NCBI GenBank assembly: GCA_000320545.1
Contig: ADNK01001636.1
Span: forward strand, 52,495-116,494
Source of the DNA: Bigelowiella natans CCMP2755
Taxonomy: Eukaryota > Cercozoa > Chlorarachniophyceae
DNA length: 64,000 bases
Reading direction: 5' to 3'
Under the pieces are notes generated by a model. That model was not told the DNA's origin. It worked only from the letters and a program-made list of their open reading frames with translations, and did no database searches. Made by a program: the position numbers and the translations under genes. This document shows, in pieces, positions 37,259 through 49,828 of this stretch (the first letter of the stretch is position 1; every line of letters starts with the position of its first letter).

Positions 37259-39508
37259 AACTTCGTCTCCGACAGCGCACGCTTCCTTGACGAGTTTGAA
37301 AAGAATTCTTCAATCGGTTTTTCGGATACGACTGACAGCGTGAAAAAGGAAAATCCAATTTCCAAAGCATCATTGGCATCTCATTCGAAAAATCACAAGG
37401 AAGATAGGAACGATCCCGATCATCCCTCGCTGGAGCTTCGATTCCAGAGGGCAGGGGAGTCAGAGAAGCATTTAGGCAGCTTGGACAAGGGGGAAGGGGG
37501 GGGGAATTTATCGAGCAATAGCATCAACAGCAAGGGTAATAGCAGCAGCAGCAATGTGGTCCAAAATGCAAATGACGCGTTGAAGCTGGATACTGGCAAA
37601 GCTAAAAGTGCTAATTCTACTTTCACGTCGGTCCAGAAGAAGAAATCGGAGGGTAATAGTAAGGGCGAGGAAAAGGATGACGTGCTTTCCATATCCGAAG
37701 AAGATATGAAACGAGCCCACGATGCTCTTCTACAGACACAAAGAATTCTACAGTCAGCTAGAGCGAGAATGAAAAAGAAGAAGACGACGAACCCGAGTGC
37801 AAATAGGTTGCAGCAACCCGATCCTCGCGCTGATCGAGGGGTGCGCGATAATGATAAGCAAGAGCAAGCGCGAGGATTGAAAGGCGGCCGTCATCCGAAC
37901 GAGGAGGAGAAGGTAAAGCACTTAGTCCGAAAGCTTGAGGCAAAGCTTGCAGGAATGATGAAGCAGCGGTATGAGCATTTCGAATCGGCACTAAGAGGAC
38001 GACTTCAGAACGTGACTCTGGAACTTGAGAAGGCCACCCACAGAGCAAGAACGGCTGAGTCGCACCTGATGACTATGGCTCGCATGCATGAAAGAGAGGA
38101 ACGCCGCAGAAACCTGACGAATGCCGTGCGAGAAGCATCGGCTATGGTGAGATCGGCAAAGTCCGACTTGCTCAAGAAGCAACGGCATTTGCACGTACTC
38201 GAAGGTGCCATCATGCAGGAGAGGGGCAAGCAGAGCAACTACATCAACGCACTTATGGAGCTCAACGCGACAATGGTGGTGCTCCATGATTTCGAGACGG
38301 TCACAATCAGGAAGCTGCATCAGCGCCTCCTCGCGCTCAATGCGAAGCTCCGGAGCACATACTCGAGGCTCATCGAAGAGGCCGACCACGTCAACAACGT
38401 TGCTATGTACAAGAGTAAGTTAGCTGCCGTCGCAGAGTTCCGTGACTACCTCGAGAAGAGAATCAACCGAACCGAGACCACAGCTGCCAATCTCAGGGCC
38501 CAGATTCTGGCTGCCAGAAGAGCAAGGAGCTCAATCGAGAGCTCTACTGCTAACAAGACAGCGACGACTACGACGACGACAACGACTGAACATAAAACTG
38601 ACGCTGCAGCCCTTTCCTCTACTTCCTCCTCGCATCATGTCGCTGCTGCTGGTACTACTGGTGGTGGCAGCAATGAGAACAACAACAACCTCTTGAATAG
38701 CAACAGTAACAGTGGTCAGAAACAGAACGAGGATTCAAAGATGTTGCGATTCTTAGATCTGAGGGCACAACCTCAGCCTACTACGACAGTAAACGGAGCG
38801 AAGGAGAAGAACAGGATGGAGGTGGTGAAACGCCTCTCCAATGTGAAGCTCATGGAGCTCAAGGAACAAGTGGCCAACATGACCCGCGCACTGGTGGCAG
38901 CAGAGACACACGTTGGGGAGGTCCAGAAGCAGCTGAGCGCCGAGGAGCGGAAGTACTCCCTGGAACTAGAGCCGCTTCAGAAGAAAATCATCGCTCTGCG
39001 AAACAAGACCGCAGACATAAGAAAGGAGAAGAGTGCATTAGAGGTTCAAAAGACACAAATGTCGAACGACTTGAGGAAGACGCTAGTGAAGCTAGCAGCA
39101 GCGACGAAACTCCACGATCGTCTCTCTCGTCACCACAGCGAGGTTTTCGGCCAGACGGCAAAGCTGATTGACATGCACAAACAGGCTAAGGAGGCGGCGC
39201 ATGTAGCACTCGCGCTATCGAAGGAGGCTAAAGTATCCACACAGAGAGCTCTCCAGAAAGCAAAGGATGCATACAAAGCCCTTGAGATTGGCCAGCCGAA
39301 TCATTATCAGATGTTTTCGGGTGAATATCCCACTTCTACAACAGCTGCAAAGATACCGGACAGTCGCGTGGACGTTGAAAGCAGCCAGGAGTCCATTGTT
39401 GAAAACACGTTGGATTCTTCTGTAGATTTAGACAATTTAGCGCGACATCTCGATCAAATGCTCAACAAATATTCCTCTTTGCTAACGAAGCACAGAGAGC
39501 AAGATTAA
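37259..39508 (+). CDS. Long coiled-coil protein, 5' exon missing
   Basis: A single open exon of 750 codons. It appears to start at the acceptor CTCTCAG before 37259, and no in-frame ATG occurs until about residue 150, so a short upstream exon is needed. After a polar Ser/Asn-rich head it has two long helical regions: KHLVRKLEAKLAGMMKQR to LEKRINRTETTAANLRAQI (about residues 220-420) and VVKRLSNVKLMELKEQVA to LQKAKDAYKALEIG (about 520-680). They are separated by a Thr/Ser/Asn/Gly-rich linker. Several N-x-S/T sites occur, but no leader is visible. Function unknown; scaffold or cytoskeletal roles are typical of such proteins. Confidence 0.75.
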   Translation, partial: NFVSDSARFLDEFEKNSSIGFSDTTDSVKKENPISKASLASHSKNHKEDRNDPDHPSLELRFQRAGESEKHLGSLDKGEGGGNLSSNSINSKGNSSSSNVVQNANDALKLDTGKAKSANSTFTSVQKKKSEGNSKGEEKDDVLSISEEDMKRAHDALLQTQRILQSARARMKKKKTTNPSANRLQQPDPRADRGVRDNDKQEQARGLKGGRHPNEEEKVKHLVRKLEAKLAGMMKQRYEHFESALRGRLQNVTLELEKATHRARTAESHLMTMARMHEREERRRNLTNAVREASAMVRSAKSDLLKKQRHLHVLEGAIMQERGKQSNYINALMELNATMVVLHDFETVTIRKLHQRLLALNAKLRSTYSRLIEEADHVNNVAMYKSKLAAVAEFRDYLEKRINRTETTAANLRAQILAARRARSSIESSTANKTATTTTTTTTEHKTDAAALSSTSSSHHVAAAGTTGGGSNENNNNLLNSNSNSGQKQNEDSKMLRFLDLRAQPQPTTTVNGAKEKNRMEVVKRLSNVKLMELKEQVANMTRALVAAETHVGEVQKQLSAEERKYSLELEPLQKKIIALRNKTADIRKEKSALEVQKTQMSNDLRKTLVKLAAATKLHDRLSRHHSEVFGQTAKLIDMHKQAKEAAHVALALSKEAKVSTQRALQKAKDAYKALEIGQPNHYQMFSGEYPTSTTAAKIPDSRVDVESSQESIVENTLDSSVDLDNLARHLDQMLNKYSSLLTKHREQD

Positions 39509-40554
39509 ACAAGTTTTATAGTTTCAAGCATTAGAATCAAACCGGGCGTTGATGTGTAAATGGTATATTTTTCATAATATTGTGTTGTCGCACATGTGCG
39601 TACGCAGCCTGTCATCTGTACATCCCTGCTGCATGTTGTTGTGTGTCTAGATGTGCAGCACAACTTCTTGATTTTTCCAAAATGACATGTTGCATCAAGA
39701 CATCAAGACACTCAACTGCTGTTAATCTGTCTCAAGTGAAGATGTGTGCAAAGTTGTCGCAACAAGCTATGTATCAAAGGGAGGACAATCACACTTATTC
39801 GTGCAATTGAGTTATATAGCAATTCAATCAAGATGACGACATGACCATTTATTTGCCTGCATTCATGCATGTGCGACATAACTTTGTATTGCTTGCATGA
39901 TATCAACTAAGCTGCGTCGCTTCAGCACCTAGTTTAGCACGTTTAGAGACGAGTTTCTAAACTAATATACTAAACTGTGGGTTGTGCAAAATGAGGCGGA
40001 CCATTACTTTGGGCCCTCATAAAAACCAAATTTGCGCAGCCATCTCCACGCGCAGATTTTGCACTCATTCAGGATTCAGGATCTTTCTCAGTTTGGGCAA
40101 ATATCACTGCTGCACGAGAACTCCATTCATTGCATTCAGTCGGCATCAGAGTCTGGCATGGCAAACACAGCTGCCACGTCGACAGGCACACACTTCTAGG
40201 CAGCTAGGCTCAGTGTACTGTTCTGTCGCCAGTGATTGAAAGTCGCTGTGGTATGCGCGAGGTGCACTGCCGATTTGTAAGCGCAGTGCAAATGTGTGCA
40301 CATGGCATCTGCCGATTGCAACAGCTATGATGCACATCGTGTTTGTGTAAATTGAGCTGTGTTCATCATTCTTCGATATCAAACAAGACACACATTCACC
40401 GACAAGGAAAACTTATCTCAAATAGACTTACCCCATCGTGCAGGCTTTGGAAACGGCTCGTAGCTTTTCTCACTCCACAGAGTACAATCATTCATTGTAC
40501 AAATTGATTCCACCAAAGCATCGTCAGCATTGGTTCCAATCTTTCGGCGTTTTA
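39509..40554. other. Convergent spacer rich in TGCATG/GTGCA words
   Basis: About 1.05 kb between two 3' ends. It carries repeated CATGTGC, GTGCA, TGCATTC and CATGCATG words (about 39590-39620, 39858-39875, 40050-40140, 40260-40330). No coding exon. Confidence 0.5.
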
Positions 40555-42526
40555 TTACATGTAGCCTCCAAGCTTTATTTCCCCACCATCCGGCGTCTTG
40601 CCATCGGATTTCCCACCATGAGAATCGCCCTCCTTAGCGCTAGTCTCAGTCGTAGCGGCAGTGTTGTCCTCACCGGTAGTAGCAGCAACCGCAGCCGCAA
40701 GAGCAGCATCTGCGGCTTCGATGGCATTTCTTCTCCGATCTGCACCTCCAAGAGGTGACTCGTTCTTCTTCTCCTCCTCATTCTTCTTATCTTTCATTAT
40801 TGGATGCTCAGCAGGAGCTTCTAGCTGTCTAGTACGCGTATCACTGTTGCGAAGGCTGCTGCTGCCGCTGCTGTAAGGAGGCCGCCCCGCGTTCGTCGAG
40901 ATAGCGGGGAAGGGAAGAGTGGAGGTCGATATTCGATTCGGAATGGGGGCAGCAGCAGTAGCAGCAGTAGCAGCTGGAGAGACACTTGTAGCACTCTTGA
41001 GCAAGTCTTCATTGCTCTCATCACTACTTCTACTGCTGCTGCTGCTGCTGCTGCTACTACTACTACTATTGCTAGTGTCGCAATTTATTGCTGAAGCAGA
41101 TTTGCCATTATTCTTCTTATTTTTGGCCTTGGCTCGGCGCCTCCTCCTGCTATCTTTAGAGCCATTATTACCATTGTTACTACTGCTACTACTACTGCTA
41201 CTACTACTGCTACTGCTACTACCATTGTTACTATTGCTACTACTATTGCTACTACCACCGCTATCACTACTACTCTTACTACGGTTATTGCGTTTGCTAT
41301 TACGGCCCCGACGACGATGATGCTCCTTGCTTTGGTCGCTTCTACTGCTACTGCTGCCTCTGTCTTGTCGAATGTGCGTGGAGGCAAGGTCGTTGTCTCT
41401 TGCAGCACGCACCGCTGCTATTGCGTCTTGCTGAGAGTCGAGTCTAGCCACCAACTGAAAGCAAACGTTCCGTAATTACAACGAGGTTGTGGCCATTTAT
41501 TTGTACATTCACATTCATTCATTTACTCATTTACTCAACTCATACCCAGGCAACAAGGCAATCGAAAACGATTGCTACCATCCTCACCACCATCATCTCC
41601 ACTCTCAGCACTTGCAAAGAACAAAGGAGGCTATTATTACATACGAACGACGAGGGGGATCAAAGGCATGCGCATTTGTCACCTCTGGAAAAAAACTCTT
41701 TACACTGCTGCTACTGATGTTACCAGACGACGACGATGACTACTACTAGAACTACTGCCATTACTACACTACTACTACTACTACTACTACAACTGCGATT
41801 ACTTCTGCTACTTACACCGACCTCTGTCTTGGCAGATAGTAATTCCGTCTGGATCCAAGTAATCCTGCTCATCACATCGTTGAGCGAGGCCTAGAGCAAA
41901 ACGTGATGGGGATGGTACTGATGATGATGGTGATGATGATAGCAGCGAAATGGTGGGGAGATACAGAAAAGCGCAAGAACGGGACAGCGACCGCACATGC
42001 ACAGAAAAACGTAGATGTTTTCGTGTTGATATTGATGCATAAGCAAGTAACACAATAGTCTTAATTGCTATTGTTGTTTCCAGATTGCATTGCGCGTGTG
42101 CGTGTATCTGTCTGTGAATTATGGCCCGAAAGGAAGGCAAGAACGCAGTCGCGTATCACGGCAAATCCACCTGTATTCCATTGAGAGACCCCATCTAACG
42201 CCACAATCCAGCGAAACAAATAAATAAGCAAAACGTGAGGGTATACATCACCGGCAGCAGAAATCGATAAATCTTGTTGTCGTTACGCGCACCAACGAAT
42301 ATACATTCACTCATTCATTCATTCATACATACGTACAGCACAAAGACATCGAATTCCTAAGAAGAAAATGTCCTCGAAACGCAAAGGAGGCTGGGGGGGG
42401 GGGGTTGCGTGCGGGGGGTAGAAACTATTCTATTTTCACGCATAGTAACACCAATTCTGAGAGGCTCTGATTCTGTTGGTTCACATGAGTAATTGACTGC
42501 TAGACGTAGCACGATAGCCGCACAAA

Positions 42527-42557
<31 letters not shown>

Positions 42558-43074
42558 CAAACACACGCACACGTATCGGAACGCATAACACCCATCAGAG
42601 ACAACACTGAGACAATCTAGACAAATAGAACTACGAAAGAAGAAGAAGAAGAAGAAGAAGAAGAAGAAGCAGTAGACGCATTAAGAAGCAGCAAGCAGCA
42701 GGCCAAGAGATAATCACTACTACTCAAACCAACCGGAAGCATATTGCCGACTATTTCATTTCGATCATCCCAGCTCTCTCCGCCTCTCCCTGTAGGTGTC
42801 AGAATGTTCCTTGTATTCTCCTTCTCCCCCCCCTCCCCCTCCTCCTCCTCCTCCTCCTCCTCCTCCTCCTCCTCTTTTAGCCCCTCCAAAGAGTTGTCAT
42901 CCTGCTCCTGCTGCTGCGGCTGGAAGATCCGAGTAGGTTTGTAAACAACGAAGATATAACATCATCAACATCATATATGCCATCATCGAATTTGTTCTAC
43001 TTGTGGTCGTATACTCGTATATTATGGGATAACCGCCATCACCCGACGACCACGACAACAACAACAGCAACAAT

Positions 43075-43113
<39 letters not shown>

Positions 43114-43392
43114 GACTACGGCTACGGTTTCTACAAGCGCCGAGGAGGGGGGGTACCTTCGTCCTCCGCCGAGCCTGCTTCTTCTTTTCGAATTGGAACT
43201 TTGCAACGAGTGGAAGATGGTCTTTGGCCGATCCAATGAGTCGTTCAGAGATGATGATGACGCCGACGACGACGACAAAGAAGAAAAAAGAAGTTGAAGA
43301 AGAAGAAGTAGTAGTAGCAGAAGAAAAAATGGCAGTCAGGCGAAGGATGTCGAGGATACTCCTTTATCGTCGTCACCATTGTCATCATCACC

Positions 43393-43423
<31 letters not shown>

Positions 43424-43619
43424 CCATCATCATAAAGTTTTATTATTACACTAATACAACCAAAAGCTCTATATATGCTACTGCTTTGCATCCTCCTCCT
43501 CCTCTTTACTACTTATTGGTACTACCACCACTACTACCACTACCACGACTACTACCGCTACTACTACTACTACTACTACTACTACCATTATTTCTACTTC
43601 TCTGGTTATTAATAAATAC

Positions 43620-43650
<31 letters not shown>

Positions 43651-45272
43651 GCAATGATACCGGAAGGATGCCAATGGTTCGGGAAAAGCCCACTAGACTT
43701 CAGCGCTACCTTCTATAGAAAGAAGAGAACACGCACTCCATCTTAGCAGCAATGGCGATGACAGTGATGATGATGATGATGATTTAAAATAAGGATGCTG
43801 CTGCAGGCAGAAGAAGCTGTGGGCGACAACCTGTTCCCTTGTGAATGGATCTCGGACTGCCAGCAGCTTCATCGTATTCGGGGTGTAGAAGATGTAATCC
43901 ATGGTCAGGCCAAGGCCAGCGCTTCTATTGGTGCTTCCTTTGCTTGCTCGCCTGCATATATATGAGCGAATAATGTCAGCCATACAATAGATAAAAGGAT
44001 AGCAATTATAGTGCTGCTTGCTGTGCTACTGCTGCAGCTGCGCATGATGCTGATGATGACGATGATGATGATTCTGCAATAGAGGCAACAGCAGGCTTCA
44101 AACAAAGGACAACGGTGACGATGCTAATACCTAACGAACGTCGGGAAACGCCGACGCCTGGATTGAAGAGAGAGGAGGAGGGAGAGAGGAGAGAGAAAGA
44201 GAGAGGAGAGAATAAAGGATAAGAGGAAAACAGACGTTTAATGGAGATTAGAATTCAGTACGCAGTAATCATTCGTCGAAGAAAGAGCAAGAGGACAGAG
44301 CAGTGATGCTTATGTTTATGATGATCTTGATCAGTACACCAATGCACACATCTACTCACAAATAATGTTGGCATTGTAGCATCATCATCATCGTCATTAG
44401 CACTAAATCACTATCATCACTCACGTTTCTCTCAGGAACTTGTGAGAATCAGTGAGAACAATCTGTCAAGATGGGGGAGGAGGCGGAGGGGGGGCATGAA
44501 GGGAAATAGAAGAGAAAAGAGGCCAGAGAAGAGAGTTATTAGTTAATCTACAAGCATGAGAAAATTAGCAAAGTCAATATCGGTGCTGTCTTCAGAAGTT
44601 GCGTTTTCCTCGCTCCGTTCCCTCCTCCTCCCCCTCCTCACTATCTCCCTCAAACCTCATTTTCGAAGGCGAGATCGTTGCCTTTCATAGACAACGACGA
44701 TGACGATGATAGCAGCAGCAGCAGCAACAACAGCAAAAACGAAATCAAATTAGTTGGAGAACATGCGCGGGTAACTTTAAAATGTCATTTACGGCAAGCA
44801 CATGTTGGTGCTGTCAATGGCTTCGCCAATAACATGAATAGAGCAGTACCTTTGAAGAAATGCTCCACTTCCTCAGCGGTATTGTAACTGCGAGAAGGAG
44901 AAAAGGGTTGATGAAATAACGACAGGATGATGATGACAAAGCAGCCACAAAACAAGAAAAATAGGCCACAAAACAAGAAAAATAGGAGGCAATCGCTCGC
45001 CCCCCCCTCACCCCCCTCTTTGTGTGTGCCCTGTAAGTTATTCCGGTGTTGTTGTCGGATACTGGCAGTTTTTCTAGATATTCTGGCCACATAATACATG
45101 ACTAACCCCCTGGAAAGCAGCTGGCAGACCGGGTCACTTGGAGGACAGTTAAAATCACCTTTGAAAGAAGAAGAAGAAGAAGAAGAAGAAGAAGAAGCAA
45201 GGAAGAAGATGGCGGTAATGATGAAGGTTAGGTCATAGCAGCGCGTCCGTCTCTACTCCTCACAATGTCGTT

Positions 45273-45314
<42 letters not shown>

Positions 45315-45765
45315 ATTGTTGTGAATTCATCGCTTAAAAATACTACCGCAAACGAACAAGGCGACGTCCGATATATCGATATTGTGTCGAATCATATGCC
45401 ACCGCATGCGTCGTAGGGCAGATCTCATCTGCAGAACACGCGTGTGATGGACATTTACCCCTCCTGCGTATGCGAAACAACAACGGCAACGACAACAACA
45501 GCAACAACGCCGTCACATCCCCATTGCTGCTGACGACATCTCGACGAGTGGGCAAAACTGGGTGTGCATTCTGACCACATCTCAAAATAATGATCTCCGC
45601 TGCAAGATTTGGGCATGCGCTGAGAATCATTAGTGCTTCTTTTGTCTAATGACACTAAAAGCCGGGGGCGGGGGGGGGCGGGGGGTGGGACGGCATTTTC
45701 GTTCATTGTGGATTTCTACTATCTAATTTGCATTATGGTGATTATTGTGAGGAATAATGGAGCTG

Positions 45766-45802
<37 letters not shown>

Positions 45803-46953
45803 ACCAGCAGAGCCTCCGCATTGGAGATGGCAGTTGGCAATGTAAATCATCTGCCCGTATTGCGTCATTGGCTGCGGAATCCGTTCTATCCCCCCCCCAG
45901 GGGAGGGCACACCGCCTTCTATTAGGAGATCGCTTGCTCCAGCGGAAACGTAGTCGGTGGCTGTTGCTACCGTTGACGCTGCGAATCCCTCCTCTGCAAT
46001 TCCTCCTACCCCCGCATCTTCTACCCCCTCTTCCCCTTCTTCATCTGCGAAAGCGCCTTCTCTCATTGCCGCAGTCAAGCAACCGCTGTCGCCACCATCC
46101 TCCTTATCATCATCATTTCTTTCATTATCATCATGTGCTCTTGCACGGCCGACTCCGCCTGTCCTCTTTTCTTCTTCCTTTGTCCCTTCTCTGTCATCAT
46201 CATCTTCGTCGTCATCGTTTTGGGTGTAGTTAGCGTCGCTGCTACGTTCGCCTTCGATTTTCGTGTTGATGGATGTAGTTTTTTTAGCATATCCCTCGCC
46301 AGACGATGAGGAGGAGGGATCATCCGCATTTTCCTACGACGAATCCCAAATGTGCAAACATCGCACACACACACACGTGAGTATGTATTAATCTTTGCCA
46401 AATTCATATCATTCCGGTTGATAGTGCCATTTACTTTCAGTATAGTAGTGGTAGTAGTAGTGATAGTAGTAGTATTGGTGGTGGTAGTGGTTATAGCATT
46501 CGTGCACTACCCTGATCTCCAGGGCGATCAACGTCGTTCGGCTTCTCGGATTATGCCAATGCAACATGAATTTGCTCCTTTGAAGGGGGAGGGGCAAGAA
46601 GGGGGATGAAGGAAAGGCTTCGGGATAACACAGATTGCCACACACAAACCTGTCTACGGTCGATGGCACTATATCGTAGTAGACAAGCACACACGCATAC
46701 AGGCACGTATGCTACAGGTAATCATCAAACATATGCTAATTACTAGACCTCCTTCTCCTCCCACCACTACTTCTTCATCATGCATCATTGCGACCAAAAA
46801 CAACTGCCGCTAGCGTGGATACCTCTTGAAGAAAATGGAGGGCTTTGTGTGGCCGTGGTCGATGTCTCGAGTGTTTTTGGCTTGGGGGAAAGTGAGAATA
46901 AAAAGAATGTGTGAATAAAAACAGCAACATTCAATCTCTCCATCTCCCTCTTT

Positions 46954-46991
<38 letters not shown>

Positions 46992-48248
46992 CATTATATA
47001 ATCATTCATACCGGACGGGGGAACCGTGTCGTAGCCAAGCAAGCTCATATGCTCGGCGAAGTCGCTCTCAAAGGTCTCTATATCCGCCTGACATTCCGTG
47101 AATTAGGGGGGGGGTGAGGTACAGCAGCAGCAGCAGCATCAGCAGGGAGAATAACAGGAGTAAAATAAGAGGCGCTGCCTGTGAGAGCCGCTTCAATTTA
47201 TTATATTAATATTTTTTAGTTGTAGGGTTTGTTTTGCGTGCCACTCGCGGTCGTTTCCCCTCCCATACTCCCCATTCAATGTGCCTCTCTTCTGCGCACC
47301 TCCTGCAAGCAGATTATGTCTGTGTTCAGGTCTCTCAGCACTCCTTGCAGCAGCGCCAATCGATGCTCCCAGTCCGCATGCTCTGCAACGATGGAGAAGA
47401 AAAATATGATGATGATGGTGATAAGAAATTTATGCGATACGGATGCAATAACATAGCAATTCCTATTCTCTCGCATCGTCCTTCTCCCCCCCCCCCCCCC
47501 CCCTTCCCTCTTTCTCCTTCCATTCTTGGAACAGGTCGTTTGGTCACTCATAGAGAAGTGGACTGACCAGGAAGCACCCAAGGCTTCTTGCTGAAGTTGA
47601 AGTTCTTCTGTAAGATATTGAACGTGGCAATCGAAACCTGAAATAGATGGGTATACACACATCGAGAGGAATTAGGAGAAATGGCTCGAAGATTGGTTTC
47701 GTTCTTTCGATAATTTGGATGTCCTTTTCATGATTTCCTCGTGTTATCACCCCACAAGGCACAAAGGTGGACAGAACTAGGAGAAGGACATCGACAGACG
47801 ACATGCAGCTGGATATGAGGCAGATAATACATACACCATCCTATTTTATGTTGTATTACCTCTGTGTTTTTGTCGCAATTAGGAAACTTACGCCCTGGTG
47901 TGGAAATTAGGGCGATATTTGAGCGAGGGTTGGAAGCGAGGCGCAAGTAATCCAAAGATCGTGGAGCAGATAACGTGAAGCAAACAATGATGATAAAGGA
48001 TGCAGATTCTACAGTCGATAAGGATGGTATTACCCGCTGTGTAGATTCGAACGCCATGAGATTTCACGTACGACTGCTTGCGCTTCTGGTTGTATTTATT
48101 TGACGAAGGCGTGGAGGATGCGGCGGCAGAGGAGCTCGATTGTCTTGCCCTCAGCGCCTTTGTATTCAATCACAAACAGGAAAGTGTCTACCTTAGCATT
48201 TACGTAAATACATCGAACAACTCGCAGATCAGGGAATGCGCAGATCAT
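40555..48248 (-). CDS. Endonuclease/exonuclease/phosphatase (CCR4/nocturnin-type) nuclease with Ser-rich tail
   Basis: Metal-dependent phosphodiesterase, most like CCR4/nocturnin/ANGEL deadenylases. Exons: 48248-48204 and 48157-48034 (tentative start), 47894-47860, 47637-47568, 47382-47300, 47087-47012, 46880-46823, 46577-46511, 46333-45805, [20-nt exon near 45616-45635 with unclear donor], 45428-45347, 45158-45107, 44887-44850, 44681-44656, 44462-44425, 44158-44132, 43951-43831, 43712-43661, 43221-43157, 42919-42734, 42496-42452, 41890-41822, 41454-40555. About 935 residues. Catalytic landmarks in order: VSIATFNILQKNF, DIICLQE (metal Glu), GHTKPSIFFK, IYIANCHLQ, FVCGDFN, LTMDYIFY and HPSDHLPLVAKF (catalytic His). 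One exon adds about 150 acidic residues inside the fold. The 3' exons give a poly-Glu stretch, coiled coils, then a 300-residue Ser/Asn/Arg tail. Confidence 0.85.
42531..42552. repeat. (AC)n microsatellite in EEP-gene intron
   Basis: Perfect AC tract between the poly-Glu exon and the exon at 42452-42496. Confidence 0.9.
42639..42669. repeat. (AGA)n microsatellite in EEP-gene intron
   Basis: About ten AGA units, i.e. TTC on the sense strand, downstream of the poly-Glu exon. Confidence 0.9.
42838..42872 (-). repeat. (GAG)n coding repeat: poly-Glu in EEP protein
   Basis: A CTC tract on the + strand reads as about twelve consecutive GAG (Glu) codons. It is one of the few microsatellites of the window that lies inside an exon and stays in frame. 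Confidence 0.85.
43076..43110. repeat. (CTA)n microsatellite in EEP-gene intron
   Basis: About twelve units just downstream of the exon carrying the catalytic His. Confidence 0.9.
45273..45311. repeat. (GA)n microsatellite in EEP-gene intron
   Basis: About 39 bases of GA between the exons ending at 45347 and starting at 45158; CT on the sense strand. Confidence 0.95.
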
Positions 48249-48295
48249 AATGCTGGAAATTTGAGCATAAATCTTCGTGATAACCTCGATTCTAT

Positions 48296-48831
48296 TTAGC
48301 CGATTGGTGCTGCACAATCTTCGTCTCCTTGGTGCTGATAGTCTCGAAGCTTCATTTGCTCCAAAGTTAATCTTTGACTGAACAGTCCTGCTTCGCTGCA
48401 CTGGAAGTGAGTAACCCCCCATATATCCTGTGTATGAGAGGACATGTTCCACACCATCACAACCTACATAAAACTTGAAAACTCTTTGCTCAATGGATAA
48501 TACAGTATTCAATTTAAATATCGGTGGAAATTCCAGGTAGTTGAAATGATGGGGGGGAAGGTAAGTTCTTCTTTCATTACTGGAAGTCTTAGTCTTGGAA
48601 CTGATTGATAGGCCAAGGACTGTTATACTCAGTATCCAACCTAAGTAAAGAGGGAAGTGGAAAACAGTAGCATTCAGAAAAGAGAGAGATGTTATATGTG
48701 AGCTCCTCATCTTCCTGGGACTGCACTCTAACAAACTCAGATTTATAATTCGTAGAACTACATGTGGCTCTTGCCATTCCCCTATGCCGACGGGACAGCC
48801 GACGACTATAGTCCACGGTGTGGCCATCCAT
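48296..48831 (-). CDS. Small hypothetical protein (124 residues)
   Basis: Three phase-matched exons, 48831-48762, 48640-48468 and 48427-48296, total 375 nt. The product begins MDGHTVDYSRRLSRRHRGMA, has a short hydrophobic stretch (CWILSITVLGLSISS), then YLPPHHFNYLEFPPIFK, and ends with RLTLEQMKLRDYQHQGDED and CAAPIG. I do not recognise it. The splice acceptors are strong, but a different reading frame is open through much of the region, so the model is tentative. It lies about 50 bases upstream of the inferred start of the EEP gene on the same strand. Confidence 0.4.
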
Positions 48832-49828
48832 TGCCACTGCCTTTTTTCAGCTGCCAGCGGAGGCGTCCTGCATCTCCACAGTAGCCATTGTTTGACCGGA
48901 AAAGTTGAAGTGGTTGCCGATTAAATCATTCCAAAGCCAATTGAAAATTAACGAATGAATAACTAGAAAAATGCAATATTTTTCATGTCGTACAATGAAA
49001 ATAGATCCATTTTCCACAACTTAATTACCACCGTTTCATATCAGATGTTCTCGGCTTCATTTTCCATCCTGGTTGATCAAGAATCCTTGGGAGGGAAAAC
49101 AAGAGCCGAGAATATCTTCAATAATAATGTATAGATTATAACGAAAACATCCTATAAATTTAATGCTACTTTTCGATCTTTCACAACTGATTCCCCAGAG
49201 CGAACTCTGGAGGACATCAACCTGATGACGATGCGCAGGACCACGGAATGAAATGGCTTCTGCTGCAGCCGCCGTATCACCCCCTTTGAGGGGTGATGAT
49301 TCGTAACAAGGGGCATAAGAGGGCGAGTTCTGCCGTCACCGTCGTCCTCTGCGTGTGGGGAATTTTGCTTATTTTTTGGTAGTGAATATGCTGGAATCTT
49401 TTCGTTTCCATTAGCTCTTAACACACAGTTCTCCCTATCAGCCCAGTCGCACGAGTGCCTTCGGCTCGGCGGAACTCGATGGAAGGTAACGATCCCTTCT
49501 CACACCTGGGTGCGGAGGTTCGCCAGCAGCAGAAAAGACACGTTGAAGGGGTACGTGGACAAAGAAACAACATCGAGTCGAAAACGCCGCACTGGCTGGT
49601 TACATTTGCCACGGCTTGAATCCACCTCTGTATGTGTTCCTCCGTGTGGTTCTCCACTATTAGTTGCAGGAATTCCAGCGCAAGCGACGAATGAAATTTT
49701 TAGACCAGCAACCCTCGAAGGTAGGGAATGGCACTCCGTACTCAAAATAGCACGCTGAGCAGCAGCAGCAGCAGCTAAAGTATTTGATATGAGATGGTGT
49801 TTTCTTTCGACAGACTCGTCGTCTACAG
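48832..49828. other. Unresolved region between minus-strand genes and snurportin
   Basis: Must contain the 5' end of snurportin and at least one promoter. A + strand stretch near 49505-49600 is rich in Arg/Lys/Gln codons and might be part of the importin-beta-binding segment, but no clean exon joins were found. Minus-strand open frames here are not convincing. Confidence 0.35.

Noticed and set aside
37259-37340. GTG or TTG start codons for the coiled-coil protein and others
   Set aside because: Non-ATG starts are not expected in a nuclear gene. An acceptor upstream of the reading frame is the better explanation.
43221-43460. His-rich and poly-Asp frames
   Set aside because: Translations of CAT/GAT repeats in an intron, with no conserved context.
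48096-48827. Continuous 244-codon minus-strand frame
   Set aside because: It crosses strong GT donors and AG acceptors. A three-exon chain in other frames explains the same region with better splice signals, and its end overlaps a nuclease exon.
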